From contig CABZJY010000012.1 of assembly GCA_902526175.1 (NCBI GenBank), forward strand, positions 1-41,237: a stretch of 41,237 bases of DNA, written 5' to 3'. Position numbers and translations under genes: made by a program. This stretch comes from an uncultured Alphaproteobacteria bacterium (GTDB lineage Bacteria; Pseudomonadota; Alphaproteobacteria; Methylaequorales; Methylaequoraceae). The notes under the pieces were generated by a model. The model ran no database searches. It saw only the letters and a program-made list of their open reading frames with translations, and was not told the origin of the DNA. Of the stretch, positions 1-8,200 are shown in pieces (the first letter of the stretch is position 1; each line of letters opens with the position of its first letter).

Positions 1-14
1 TATTTTAATAAAAT

Positions 15-1559
15 TTATCCTTGGAATAAAACTAATACATTTTGCATTGTTCTTGAAGCCTGGGCAATCATATTTAATGCAGATTGCTGCAGAATTTGAG
101 ATTTCGCTAATCTTGAAGATTCTGAAGCGAAATTTGCATCCATAATTCTAGCTTTTGAAGCTCTTTGGTTTTGAGAAACATTAGTTAAATTATCAACAAC
201 AACATTCATTCTACTCATAATGGCACCAAATTTTGCTCTTTCCATGTGAACTCTATCTAATGCTCTGTCAACTACCTTTAGTGCATCAACAGCACCTGCC
301 ATTGTTTTGATGTCAATAGTTGAAACTGAATTTAAACTTGAAGTTGCTGCAGACGACTCAAATAATCCTCCATCTGCATTACCAACAATTGAAAAAGTAT
401 GAGATGAATGGAAAGTAATTTCTCCACCTAATCTAAAACTATCATTAGTTTGGCTAGCATCCTGAACTTCAACTGATGTTCCAGTTGTATCTTGTTTAAA
501 ATTAAGTCCTGTTACTTCCATTAATGTATTTGCATCTGTAACACTTGCAAAATCTAAATCTTCTATGACAATATCTTCACCTTCATCTTGTACGAGAACG
601 ATTTGGTTACTATCAGCACTTAAAGTCGCTGTAATACCTGTTACTGAACTGAAAGAATTAAACTGGTCTCTAAGATCTGTTAGATCATTTCCTGTATATG
701 CAGTTGTTAAAGTTACAGTTGCAGAAATTGACTGAGCTGTTGTGTTTTTTCCATAAACTTTCATGGTAACAACGTGATCACCAGCTGAATTTGTTTTCAT
801 TCTTAGTCTAGCCTGAGTAGAAGCCGTTGCAGAAACACCTGTTTTGTCAAAAGAATCATTGATTCTGTTAGTCAATGATTTTGCAGTTTCACCAGCCGTT
901 GGTGTTAATTCATTTGATCCTAAAAGACCTGTAATAGTGAATGCATCGGAAGTTGTAACTTTACTAGTTGCTGCTGATTTACTCGCTGCAAGAAAAGCAT
1001 TTTGTGCTAGGTTTGCTTGACCACTAGTTCCTTCAGTAGTAGCTTGATAGGCACCAATTGAAGTATTTCTCATATTAGCAATAGAAATTACTGCTTTTTC
1101 TCTTTCATGAGAACCAATTTGAAAACGTCTGTCTGCAAAAGTTCCGTCTAATACAGCAATTTCATTAAAGGTTGTATCTCTTGTTACACGGTCCATCTCA
1201 TCAAGTAATTGATCAACTTCAGTTTGTAAATAAACTTTTTGCTCACCATTAACAATATCTGTTGCAGCTTGAATTGCTAATTCTCTTATTCTTTGTAATG
1301 CAGCAGAAGCTTCATCTAGCGCTCCTTCAGCAACCTGTGCCATTGATAAAACATCAGATGCATTTCTAATTGACATATCTAATGCACCAATAGTAGCAGA
1401 CATTCTATCTGCAATAGCAGCACCAGCAGCATCATCGCCTGCATGATTAATTCTTTTACCTGAAGAAATTCTTTCCATTGCGGAAAGCATTTCTCTTTCA
1501 TTTTTTAGGAGACTTTTTAGCGCGCCTGTTGTCCCCATTGTTGTGTTAATTTTTGTCAT
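15..1559 (-). CDS. fliC: Flagellin, full-length filament subunit
   Basis: Structural subunit of the flagellar filament, exported by the flagellar type III apparatus. The N-terminal D0/D1 helices are canonical (RISSGKRIN, then GDDAAG near residues 33-46, and LQRIRELAIQAA near 89-100), and the C-terminal helix (SRLAKSQILQQSALNMIAQA) ends in VLVLFQG. The 514 residues include a central domain of about 250 residues with a Flagellin_IN-like segment. I chose the ATG at 1559, preceded by AAAGAG. A longer reading to 1643 would run through a terminator and a sigma-54 promoter, and its extra residues do not look like flagellin. It is transcribed alone from its own promoter, separate from the two short flagellins upstream. 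The central part (about 325-945) resembles a segment of FlgK in this window. Confidence 0.95.
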   Translation of the reverse strand: MTKINTTMGTTGALKSLLKNEREMLSAMERISSGKRINHAGDDAAGAAIADRMSATIGALDMSIRNASDVLSMAQVAEGALDEASAALQRIRELAIQAATDIVNGEQKVYLQTEVDQLLDEMDRVTRDTTFNEIAVLDGTFADRRFQIGSHEREKAVISIANMRNTSIGAYQATTEGTSGQANLAQNAFLAASKSAATSKVTTSDAFTITGLLGSNELTPTAGETAKSLTNRINDSFDKTGVSATASTQARLRMKTNSAGDHVVTMKVYGKNTTAQSISATVTLTTAYTGNDLTDLRDQFNSFSSVTGITATLSADSNQIVLVQDEGEDIVIEDLDFASVTDANTLMEVTGLNFKQDTTGTSVEVQDASQTNDSFRLGGEITFHSSHTFSIVGNADGGLFESSAATSSLNSVSTIDIKTMAGAVDALKVVDRALDRVHMERAKFGAIMSRMNVVVDNLTNVSQNQRASKARIMDANFASESSRLAKSQILQQSALNMIAQASRTMQNVLVLFQG

Positions 1560-1598
1560 AATTTCTCTTTGTATACATAAATTTTTACAAAGAGTAAC

Positions 1599-1614
1599 TG
1601 CAAATCCAATGCCA
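1599..1614 (-). promoter_or_regulatory. Sigma-54 promoter of the full-length flagellin
   Basis: Read on the minus strand, the -24 element is TGGCAT (1609-1614) and the -12 element is TTGCA (1599-1603), separated by 5 bases. This is one mismatch from the RpoN consensus TGGCAC-N5-TTGCA. The expected transcription start is near 1588, giving a leader of about 29 bases before the ATG at 1559. The same layout precedes flgG, which supports the call. An activator of the FlbD/FleQ type is expected but is not encoded here. Confidence 0.8.
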
Positions 1615-1650
1615 AAAAAAAAAGGGAAATGTGAGTAACTCACATTTCCC
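1614..1650 (-). terminator. Rho-independent terminator after the short flagellin pair
   Basis: A perfect 12-base inverted repeat (1624-1635 with 1639-1650) surrounds a 3-base loop. On the minus strand it is followed by ten T (1623-1614). It ends transcription from the short flagellin genes and insulates the sigma-54 promoter just beyond it. Its T tract touches the -24 element of that promoter. Confidence 0.92.
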
Positions 1651-1677
1651 TTAAAACATACTATATGTAGTGTTTCC

Positions 1678-2463
1678 TTATTGTAGTACAGCCAATATAG
1701 CAGATTGAGCGTCGTTTGCCTGAGCTGCCATAGATAGTGCTGCCTGATTTAAAATACTATTTTTTGTCAAATCAGCAGTCTCTTTGGCAAAATCAGTATC
1801 CATAACACGTGCAGCAGCAGCAGCCATGTTAGCTGATGTGTTAGCAGCAACCGCTTGGAATGCTTTCAAAGAAACAAGATCCGCAGCTACGTTACCTAAC
1901 GCCGCAGCAACTTCTTGCAAACCAACATCAGCTTGTGCTTCGAAGCCTGTTGCGTCAGTATCATCAACAGCGGTAATATCTTTGTTGGCACCAGCAGAAT
2001 GTGTAGTACTTGCGTCGTTTACACCAATTGCAAAGTCGCCTGTTTCCAGAACTTTACCATTAAATTTGGTATTTGCTAACAATGAATCAATTGTGTCTGT
2101 GATAATTTGAACCTCAGCATTAGCTGCTGCAATCTGGTTAGCATCACCCAAAGCACTTGTTAATCCATCATCTTGAATACCAAGTTCTCTTCCTCTGGTT
2201 AGTAAGTTTGCAACTTCAAGTAGTAAAGATTCACTTTGCTGTAGCATTGAAATACCATCTTCGATATTTCTTACAGCTTGCGAAAAACTCTTACTTTTAG
2301 CTACAAGAACCGTTCCGACGGAATGACCAGCAGCATCACCACCATACATTGCCCTAACGCCGGTTGATAAACGAGCAATACTCTCATTCATTCCGTGTCT
2401 GGCTTTGTCAGCAGCAGCGGATGCTAGAGCTCCACCAACGGCTATATTTGAAACAGAAGGCAT
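1678..2463 (-). CDS. Short atypical flagellin, copy A
   Basis: A 261-residue flagellin-family protein consisting almost only of the D0/D1 helical parts. The N-terminal half has ARLSTGVRAMYGGDAAG (near 30-46), NIEDGISMLQQSESLLLEVA and RGRELGIQ. The C-terminal half has ARVMDTDFAKETADLTKNSIL and NQAALSMAAQAN, ending in AVLQ. The usual DDAAG is GDAAG and the usual RIN is RAM, so it is divergent from classical flagellins. The start at 2463 has a good TAGGAG ribosome site. The gene follows its paralogue (2484-3272) after 20 bases, so the two are cotranscribed, and a strong terminator follows. It is alanine-rich and visibly richer in G+C than the metabolic genes of the window. It could be a minor or proximal filament subunit; that role is inference. 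Confidence 0.9.
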   Translation of the reverse strand: MPSVSNIAVGGALASAAADKARHGMNESIARLSTGVRAMYGGDAAGHSVGTVLVAKSKSFSQAVRNIEDGISMLQQSESLLLEVANLLTRGRELGIQDDGLTSALGDANQIAAANAEVQIITDTIDSLLANTKFNGKVLETGDFAIGVNDASTTHSAGANKDITAVDDTDATGFEAQADVGLQEVAAALGNVAADLVSLKAFQAVAANTSANMAAAAARVMDTDFAKETADLTKNSILNQAALSMAAQANDAQSAILAVLQ

Positions 2464-2483
2464 ATTTATTCTCCTAAATTATG

Positions 2484-3272
2484 TTATTGTATAACGGTTA
2501 ATATTGATTGTTGCGCATCATTAGCTTGAGCTACCATCGCCATCGCAGATTGGTTTAAGATTGCAGCTTTTGTCAATGCAGCAGTTTCAAGAGCGTAATC
2601 AGTATCCTGAATCCTCGCAGCAGCAGCATTTAAATTTGCAGCTGAGTTAGCAGCAACAGCTTGAGCACCCTTTAAGCCAGCCATACCGGCAGCAACATTA
2701 CCAAGCGCTTTCGCAATGTGACCAATAACTGTGTCAGCAGAAGCATCAGCTCCATTAGCACCAGTTATAGTATTTAGAACACCAATAGTTTGGTTTACAC
2801 CTATGGTTAACGTACTACTAGCATCATTAATACCGATTTGAAATTTATGACTCGCACCAACAAGGAATACTCCGTTAAATTTCATATTTGTTTGGATTGC
2901 ATCCATTGTATCACCAATCGCTGCAGCTTCATTATTCAAAGCTACTTGATCAAATGATGTCATAAGAGCCACATTATTGTACTGAGTTCCAAGTTCTCTC
3001 AATCTAGTTGCTAGTGCAGCCATTTCCAAGAGGACACTTTCAGCAGCTTGTAGGTAAGAGATACCGTCTTCAAGATTTCTTGAAGCAACAGCAAAACTTT
3101 TACCCTTGGCACCAATCATGTTTGCAATTGATTGACCAGCAGCGTCACCACCATACATGGATCTAATACCAGTTGACAATCTTGCAATTGATTCGTTCAT
3201 TTGATGACGAGCCTTAGAGGCAGCGGCACCAGCCATTGCAGCACCAACGGCTAAATTCGAGACTGAAGGCAT
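2484..3272 (-). CDS. Short atypical flagellin, copy B
   Basis: Paralogue of the gene at 1678-2463, 262 residues, starting MPSVSNLAVGAAMAGAAASK and sharing ARLSTGIRSMYGGDAAGQS, NLEDGISYLQAAESVLLEMA and RLRELGTQ. It has the same tail layout (QDTDYALETAALTKAAILNQ, ending TVIQ). Like copy A it lacks a long variable domain and has GGDAAG in place of the usual DDAAG. The start at 3272 follows AAGGAG. It is first in a two-gene unit. The 170 bases upstream hold no TGGCAC-N5-TTGCA element on this strand, so its control seems to differ from that of the full-length flagellin and the hook genes. The two copies clearly derive from a duplication but have diverged most in the middle (residues 100-190). Confidence 0.9.
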   Translation of the reverse strand: MPSVSNLAVGAAMAGAAASKARHQMNESIARLSTGIRSMYGGDAAGQSIANMIGAKGKSFAVASRNLEDGISYLQAAESVLLEMAALATRLRELGTQYNNVALMTSFDQVALNNEAAAIGDTMDAIQTNMKFNGVFLVGASHKFQIGINDASSTLTIGVNQTIGVLNTITGANGADASADTVIGHIAKALGNVAAGMAGLKGAQAVAANSAANLNAAAARIQDTDYALETAALTKAAILNQSAMAMVAQANDAQQSILTVIQ

Positions 3273-3374
3273 ATTAGTTTCTCCTTAAAAGTTATCATTA
3301 ACTATTTCCATTTACAGTTTTTTCCAAAAACCATGTTAAGTTAAACGACAAACAAAAAATTTGTTTAGTACATC

Positions 3375-3404
3375 TTGAAGATTTTTAAACTTTTGTGCTA
3401 TAAC
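3375..3404 (+). promoter_or_regulatory. Candidate sigma-70 promoter for the gene at 3446
   Basis: TTGAAG (3375-3380) and TATAAC (3399-3404) are separated by 18 bases. A TGC just before the -10 gives an extended -10 element. It lies about 40 bases upstream of the plus-strand gene and faces it. It is a reasonable vegetative promoter by pattern only. Confidence 0.45.
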
Positions 3405-3445
3405 GAGAATTCAATGTTTTATTTTAACAAAATAGCAAGAGTTTA

Positions 3446-3946
3446 ATGAGCGAAAAACTTTATTGTCCTCACTTTTTGTATGATTTAGCTGTTGGATGTG
3501 TTATGTACGATTTTTTAACCAAGCAATATTCCTTGGAAATGGTTGGGAAGAAATATGCTGAGGGTCTTTCAGAGGAATATATTGAAATACCAACTGAGGA
3601 GTTAACAAAGCCTGCTGAGGAATCTATTCGATTTATGGCGGAATTAAAAGGAGCTCAGTTTGAAGCACATGAACGAGTTAATCATTTTATATATTACATT
3701 CTTAAACATGATGGTATAAAAGGACCAAGAAAGCTTAAAGGTCTGTTTGGAAGTGCTTTTGACGGTACAAAAGAAAAAAAGTTTAGTGAAGATAAGTTTT
3801 TTAAGGAATTTAAGGCTTATTGCTTTGCTCTAAGAGCAGGTTCCATTCCAAAAGCACCCTCTGGATGGAGCTTAAAAAATGAAAAAGGTCTTGAATTTTT
3901 TGAACCTCTCATAAAAAAAGATTTTGGAATTGAGGATCTTCTTTAA
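3446..3946 (+). CDS. Uncharacterised protein inside the flagellar cluster
   Basis: I do not recognise this 166-residue protein. It has no signal peptide, no clear membrane segment and no motif I can name. It is mixed acidic and basic, probably helical in the first half, with three cysteines (residues 7, 18 and 126) and an aromatic-rich N-terminus (YCPHFLYDLAVGCVMYDFL). The ATG at 3446 is preceded by AAGAG. It is the only plus-strand gene among the flagellar genes. It diverges from the short flagellin pair and converges on flgL, with which it shares the four bases TTAA as overlapping stop codons. The position suggests a flagellar or regulatory link, but the orientation and separate promoter mean that is not shown. 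It does not match FlaF or FlbT as I know them. Confidence 0.75.
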   Translation: MSEKLYCPHFLYDLAVGCVMYDFLTKQYSLEMVGKKYAEGLSEEYIEIPTEELTKPAEESIRFMAELKGAQFEAHERVNHFIYYILKHDGIKGPRKLKGLFGSAFDGTKEKKFSEDKFFKEFKAYCFALRAGSIPKAPSGWSLKNEKGLEFFEPLIKKDFGIEDLL

Positions 3947-5223
3947 CCAATATGGTCAAAAAGATTTAACTGAGAAATTCTTACAAATGCTTTTTGGGTT
4001 GCTTCTTGACTTGTTAATTGTGATTGTAGTTGTGTAACGAGTTCAGCTAAATCTGCATCTGCTAATTCACTTATATCTTTGTTAATTAACTGTTGACGTT
4101 CCCTCATAATATCAGTTTGTCTTTGTGCTGAATTTAATCTAGCTCCTACTTTTGCTCTTTGATTAGCTAAATGATTTTGAATAGTAACCATTTCGTCTAG
4201 TCGACTTGCAATTGTTTGATCAAAGTCATAAAGGGTTTGAGAGTTTCCAAGACTGTTACCAGATGCATCTACTGGTTGAAAAGTAAAAAAAGACGTTGGT
4301 TGTTCTTGTGCTTTTGTAATACCAGGAATTTTAACATTACTCATTGTTATGTCTTGACTAAATGTATTAGTAAGTTTGAGAGTTGTATTTGAATCCTCAA
4401 GTGTTGCTGTAATATCTAGATCAGCAGCGTTAATTGCTGTACGTAAATCCGATAAATCGGCACCAGTTATATCAATTGAGAAGTCTGCAGATTTGCTTCC
4501 AGAAGTAATTGTGAAACTATATGTTCCAGGATCTTCATTTGTAAGATTTATTTTTGCTATACCTGGCGCTTTTGCTGCTTCAACTCCAGAGGAGGCCGTT
4601 CGAATAGATCTACTTATGTTATCAACTGCTTCAAATAAATCTGTTGAAACACCGTCACTTGTAACAATATCTCTAAAAACAGTACCACCATCAATAGTTG
4701 ATTCTAACATTCTACTTTCTGAAACTGCTAAACTAATTACACCTCTATCTCCTTCATAGGTTACAGTGCCTGTAGAATCCATTACAAATGGTGTTGTTTT
4801 AGTTTTAAATCCAGAAAATAAATGTGCTCCAGTACTATCTGTCGTATTTGCAAGAGAAAGTAATTCCTTTTTTAATTCATCAAACTCTAATGCAATAGAC
4901 TCTCTATCACTTGGTGCAAGAACGTCATTTGCTGCCTGAATAGCTAATTCGTTACACCTAATAAAAACATTTTTTGCTGCTTCCAGAGTATCATCCATCA
5001 TCTGAAGTCTACTCAAAGAAAGTTCTGCATTATTAATATATTGCCCTACCTTACTGTTTATATCTTTTAACCCAGATAATTCAACAGCACCAACGGGGTC
5101 ATCTGATGCAAAAACTATATTTTTTCCAGATGCAATTTTAGATTGAACAGATTGAATATTCTCCATTTGTTTTGAGAGAAGATTCAATTGCTGTTCATTA
5201 AATAATTTACTACTTATTTTCAT
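3943..5223 (-). CDS. flgL: Hook-filament junction protein FlgL (HAP3)
   Basis: FlgL forms the second junction layer between hook and filament, next to FlgK. The N-terminus is flagellin-like (QSKIASGKNIVFASDDPVGA near residues 28-47, LSRLQMMDDTLEAAKNVF, CNELAIQAAND). The C-terminus has ISELADADLAELVTQLQSQL and ends RISQLNLFDHIG, as in the FlgL family. At 426 residues it is longer than the roughly 317 of E. coli; the extra length lies in the middle and includes a Flagellin_IN-like stretch (about 4336-4470, TGADLSDLRTAINAADLDIT). The start is the first ATG in frame; the ribosome site is weak. It has its own sigma-54 promoter in the short gap after flgK. Its stop overlaps that of the convergent gene at 3446. 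Confidence 0.93.
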   Translation of the reverse strand: MKISSKLFNEQQLNLLSKQMENIQSVQSKIASGKNIVFASDDPVGAVELSGLKDINSKVGQYINNAELSLSRLQMMDDTLEAAKNVFIRCNELAIQAANDVLAPSDRESIALEFDELKKELLSLANTTDSTGAHLFSGFKTKTTPFVMDSTGTVTYEGDRGVISLAVSESRMLESTIDGGTVFRDIVTSDGVSTDLFEAVDNISRSIRTASSGVEAAKAPGIAKINLTNEDPGTYSFTITSGSKSADFSIDITGADLSDLRTAINAADLDITATLEDSNTTLKLTNTFSQDITMSNVKIPGITKAQEQPTSFFTFQPVDASGNSLGNSQTLYDFDQTIASRLDEMVTIQNHLANQRAKVGARLNSAQRQTDIMRERQQLINKDISELADADLAELVTQLQSQLTSQEATQKAFVRISQLNLFDHIG

Positions 5224-5243
5224 AACATTAACTAAATCTCAAC

Positions 5244-5259
5244 TGCAAAGATTATGCCG
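5244..5259 (-). promoter_or_regulatory. Sigma-54 promoter of flgL
   Basis: On the minus strand CGGCAT (5254-5259) and TTGCA (5244-5248) are separated by 5 bases. This keeps the GG and GC dinucleotides that RpoN needs, with two mismatches in the -24 box. It fits exactly in the 48-base gap between flgK and flgL and predicts a start near 5233, about 10 bases before the ATG. Confidence 0.65.
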
Positions 5260-5271
5260 TAATGCATTTTT

Positions 5272-8200
5272 TCATGATCTTATGACTTGAATTAGAGAAT
5301 CAAATAATTCTCTTGCTGTTTGAATGATTCTCGCATTTGCTGAGTAAGATTGTTGAAATTGAATTAGAGCTGCTGCTTCTTCATCCATTTCAACTCCAGA
5401 TCTTTCATCTTCAAGAGCTTTTGCCTCATCTCTACTAGCTTCATTATTACTGGCATTCATTTCAGCAGACCTTACTGTTGATCCAATTTCTGTTAAGGTG
5501 GTGTTAAAAATATCTTGAAAACTTCCTGAATTAAGTCCATTTACATCTGATTCTTGCAGAGCTATCATCTGTAAAATATTCCTATTATCACCAACACCTT
5601 CATTGTTATTTTGAATATGAAAGATATCTTCGACCTTTGTTTCTCCTGTAATTTCAAAGGATCTATCGATTGCACTAAATTTCCCATCAGTAGGAATAAG
5701 ACGTGTTGCAATTGAATGTAAGGTATCTGCCTCAAATATTTCAACCTGACTTGAATTAGTTGAGTCTATTACAAATCTGAATTCAGAGTTATCAATGACA
5801 GGTATTTTCTCACCATAACTTGCAGCTATTTTGTTAGCACCTGAACCAGTTGATAAAATAATTAGATCTTCAGGAGGTAAATTATTTATTGTCAAATTAT
5901 TACCTACCAACGAACTCATATTATTAGCTGATACACTTATTGCCTTACTATTAGTTTGATCGGTAGAAATTGATGTAATTTTTATCTCATCATTTAAAAC
6001 ATTGACTCTGGTTAGGTTTGTTTTAAAACCAAAATTTTCTGCAGCTGTTCCATCACTTGCAGTGATTGTATCAACAATTAGACTATTTTTATCTGCCTCT
6101 TTTATAATGGAAATTTGAGCATTAGTATCACTGACTTGATTTATTTCTGCGGATATACCAATAGTTGTTGCAGGTGCCGATAAATTGTCACTAATGTAAG
6201 CCTGAGCATAAACGGTAGCGAATGTGTCAGATGCATGTCCATTACCACCTCCAAAACTTAATAGGGTAGGGGTATCAGCTGTTGCATTTTCAAAAGTTGA
6301 TGCTAGGCTAAATGTATTAGCATCTACAACTTTTGCAAAATAAGAAGTTCCACCTGATAGACCGGACATTGCAGTTCCAGCTGCTGTATAAAGAATTTTA
6401 TCTCCAGTTTTAAATCCATGACCTGCTGATGTAAGTGTAGTTGAAGAACCGCCGACTGTTGATGTATTTATCGTTTTAGAATTAGCTCTAACAAATACTC
6501 CAATTGGGTTTGCATACTCATTAAGTTGAAGATGAAAATGGGTGGAATCACTAGCTGCAGGAGTTGTGATTGAAGAACCAGTTATTGTTGTTTCAATGTT
6601 GGAATCAAGCATTCCAAAAGCTGTGGCATTAGTATCATTTACACTATCAGTTGCAAATGAAAATTGTGATGCTGAAATTGTTTTACCTGCTGAAAGATAA
6701 AGTCTTTTTCCTGGGTCAAAAGTGTCCAATGCGTTACCTCCTGTCTGCCCAGCAATAGTAATAGTAGAAGGAGAAGCATTTGTTGCTAATGCTAATGTTT
6801 GAGCTAATTTAAAGTTGTGATCATCAGTTTTAACTACAAAATATGTCTCTCCATCCGTAAGACCAGTAATTGGACTTGCAAACGTATCTTCAACACTTCC
6901 TCCAGAACCCCCTGTAATTGTTATAGCTGTTCCTCCTGACGCATTTGAGCTCGTGGTAGCTAATTTAAATGTATCTGCGTCGACTCTAATTGCAAAGTAA
7001 GTAGTTCCATCTGTTAGGCCATTTATAGGAAGATTACCACCAGATTTATAGACAATAGGATCTCCAGTTGTAAACCCATGACTTTCAGCTGTAATACTTA
7101 CAGTTGAAGTAAAATTTGTTGTATCCACTTTTACTTTTTCAGCAGCATTATAAGTAATTGCATCACCAGTTTCTAATCCGTGCTCAGTGCTAGTTATTGT
7201 TGAGGTACTATTAAACCCAGTAGTGTTTATTGTTATTTCATTAGGATCTTCAAAATATGCATCAACCATATCTGTTTCTCCCCCAGATATTCTTGCCTCA
7301 CCATTTTTCATAGTTATAGTATATGTTAAACCGTCATGATTAATTTGAAAACTCGAATCGTCAGCTGGTAAACTACTAATAGAATTCCCTCTAATTTCTA
7401 CTGAAGGGCTTGAAGATCTTAACCCATCAGCGAGTGATTTAGCTACCGAGTCAGCAGAGACACTTTCAAGTTTAGATGCATCAAATGAAGTTGTAAATTG
7501 TGTTCCTGTTCCAGTTTGAGGAAGTGTTAACCCATAAGATAAAACTGAACTTGATGCATCAATTCCACTTGGATGAGAACCGGATATATCACCTTCTAGA
7601 GTGACAGGTTTTATAGTTTTTGTTTCACCAGTTGTTGAAGAAGTAATTTTAAAAAAACCATCCTTAAAAGCATTTGCTGAACTTGAGATATTTGTTGAGC
7701 CACCATCGTTTGATGTTGTAATTGTTCCAGATGATTCAATTTGTAATTCTCCACCAAATCGAGCAGCTTTATTAGTTGATCCCATATTTGTTAATGTTGC
7801 TGCTGATGAAAAGTCTGATTTTAGGAGCGATAATGTCAAATTAGCCGGTGCCGTAAATGAAGTCAATTCTATATCATCACCCTCTGTATTTTCCATAATT
7901 ACATGATTTTTATCATTAGAAAGATATGCTGTTACTCCAGTCCTACCAGAAAAGTTATTTATAGCGGTTGCTAAGTTAGTTAAATCATCTGAAAGCACTG
8001 AAGCGTTTATTGATACAGTACTATTTGTTCCAGCTTTACTTTTTAAAGAAAAAGAAATTGTACCATTTGAACTTGGTGCAGGAATTTTTACTCTCGTCAG
8101 TGCAGTAGCTTCAACACCTAAATTATTTGCTTGGGTATTAATAAGTCCTGCTACATAGCCCGCTGATGATTCAACTGGCACACTTATATTAACCGAACTT

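Noticed and set aside
1560-1643. N-terminal extension of the long flagellin
   Set aside because: It would cross the terminator and sigma-54 promoter, and the residues do not resemble a flagellin start.
3446-3946. FlaF or FlbT flagellin regulator
   Set aside because: Position fits, but length and sequence do not match either family as I know them.
6222-7236. Prophage tail-fibre fragment
   Set aside because: The repeats are in frame inside FlgK, with intact FlgK ends and no phage genes nearby.
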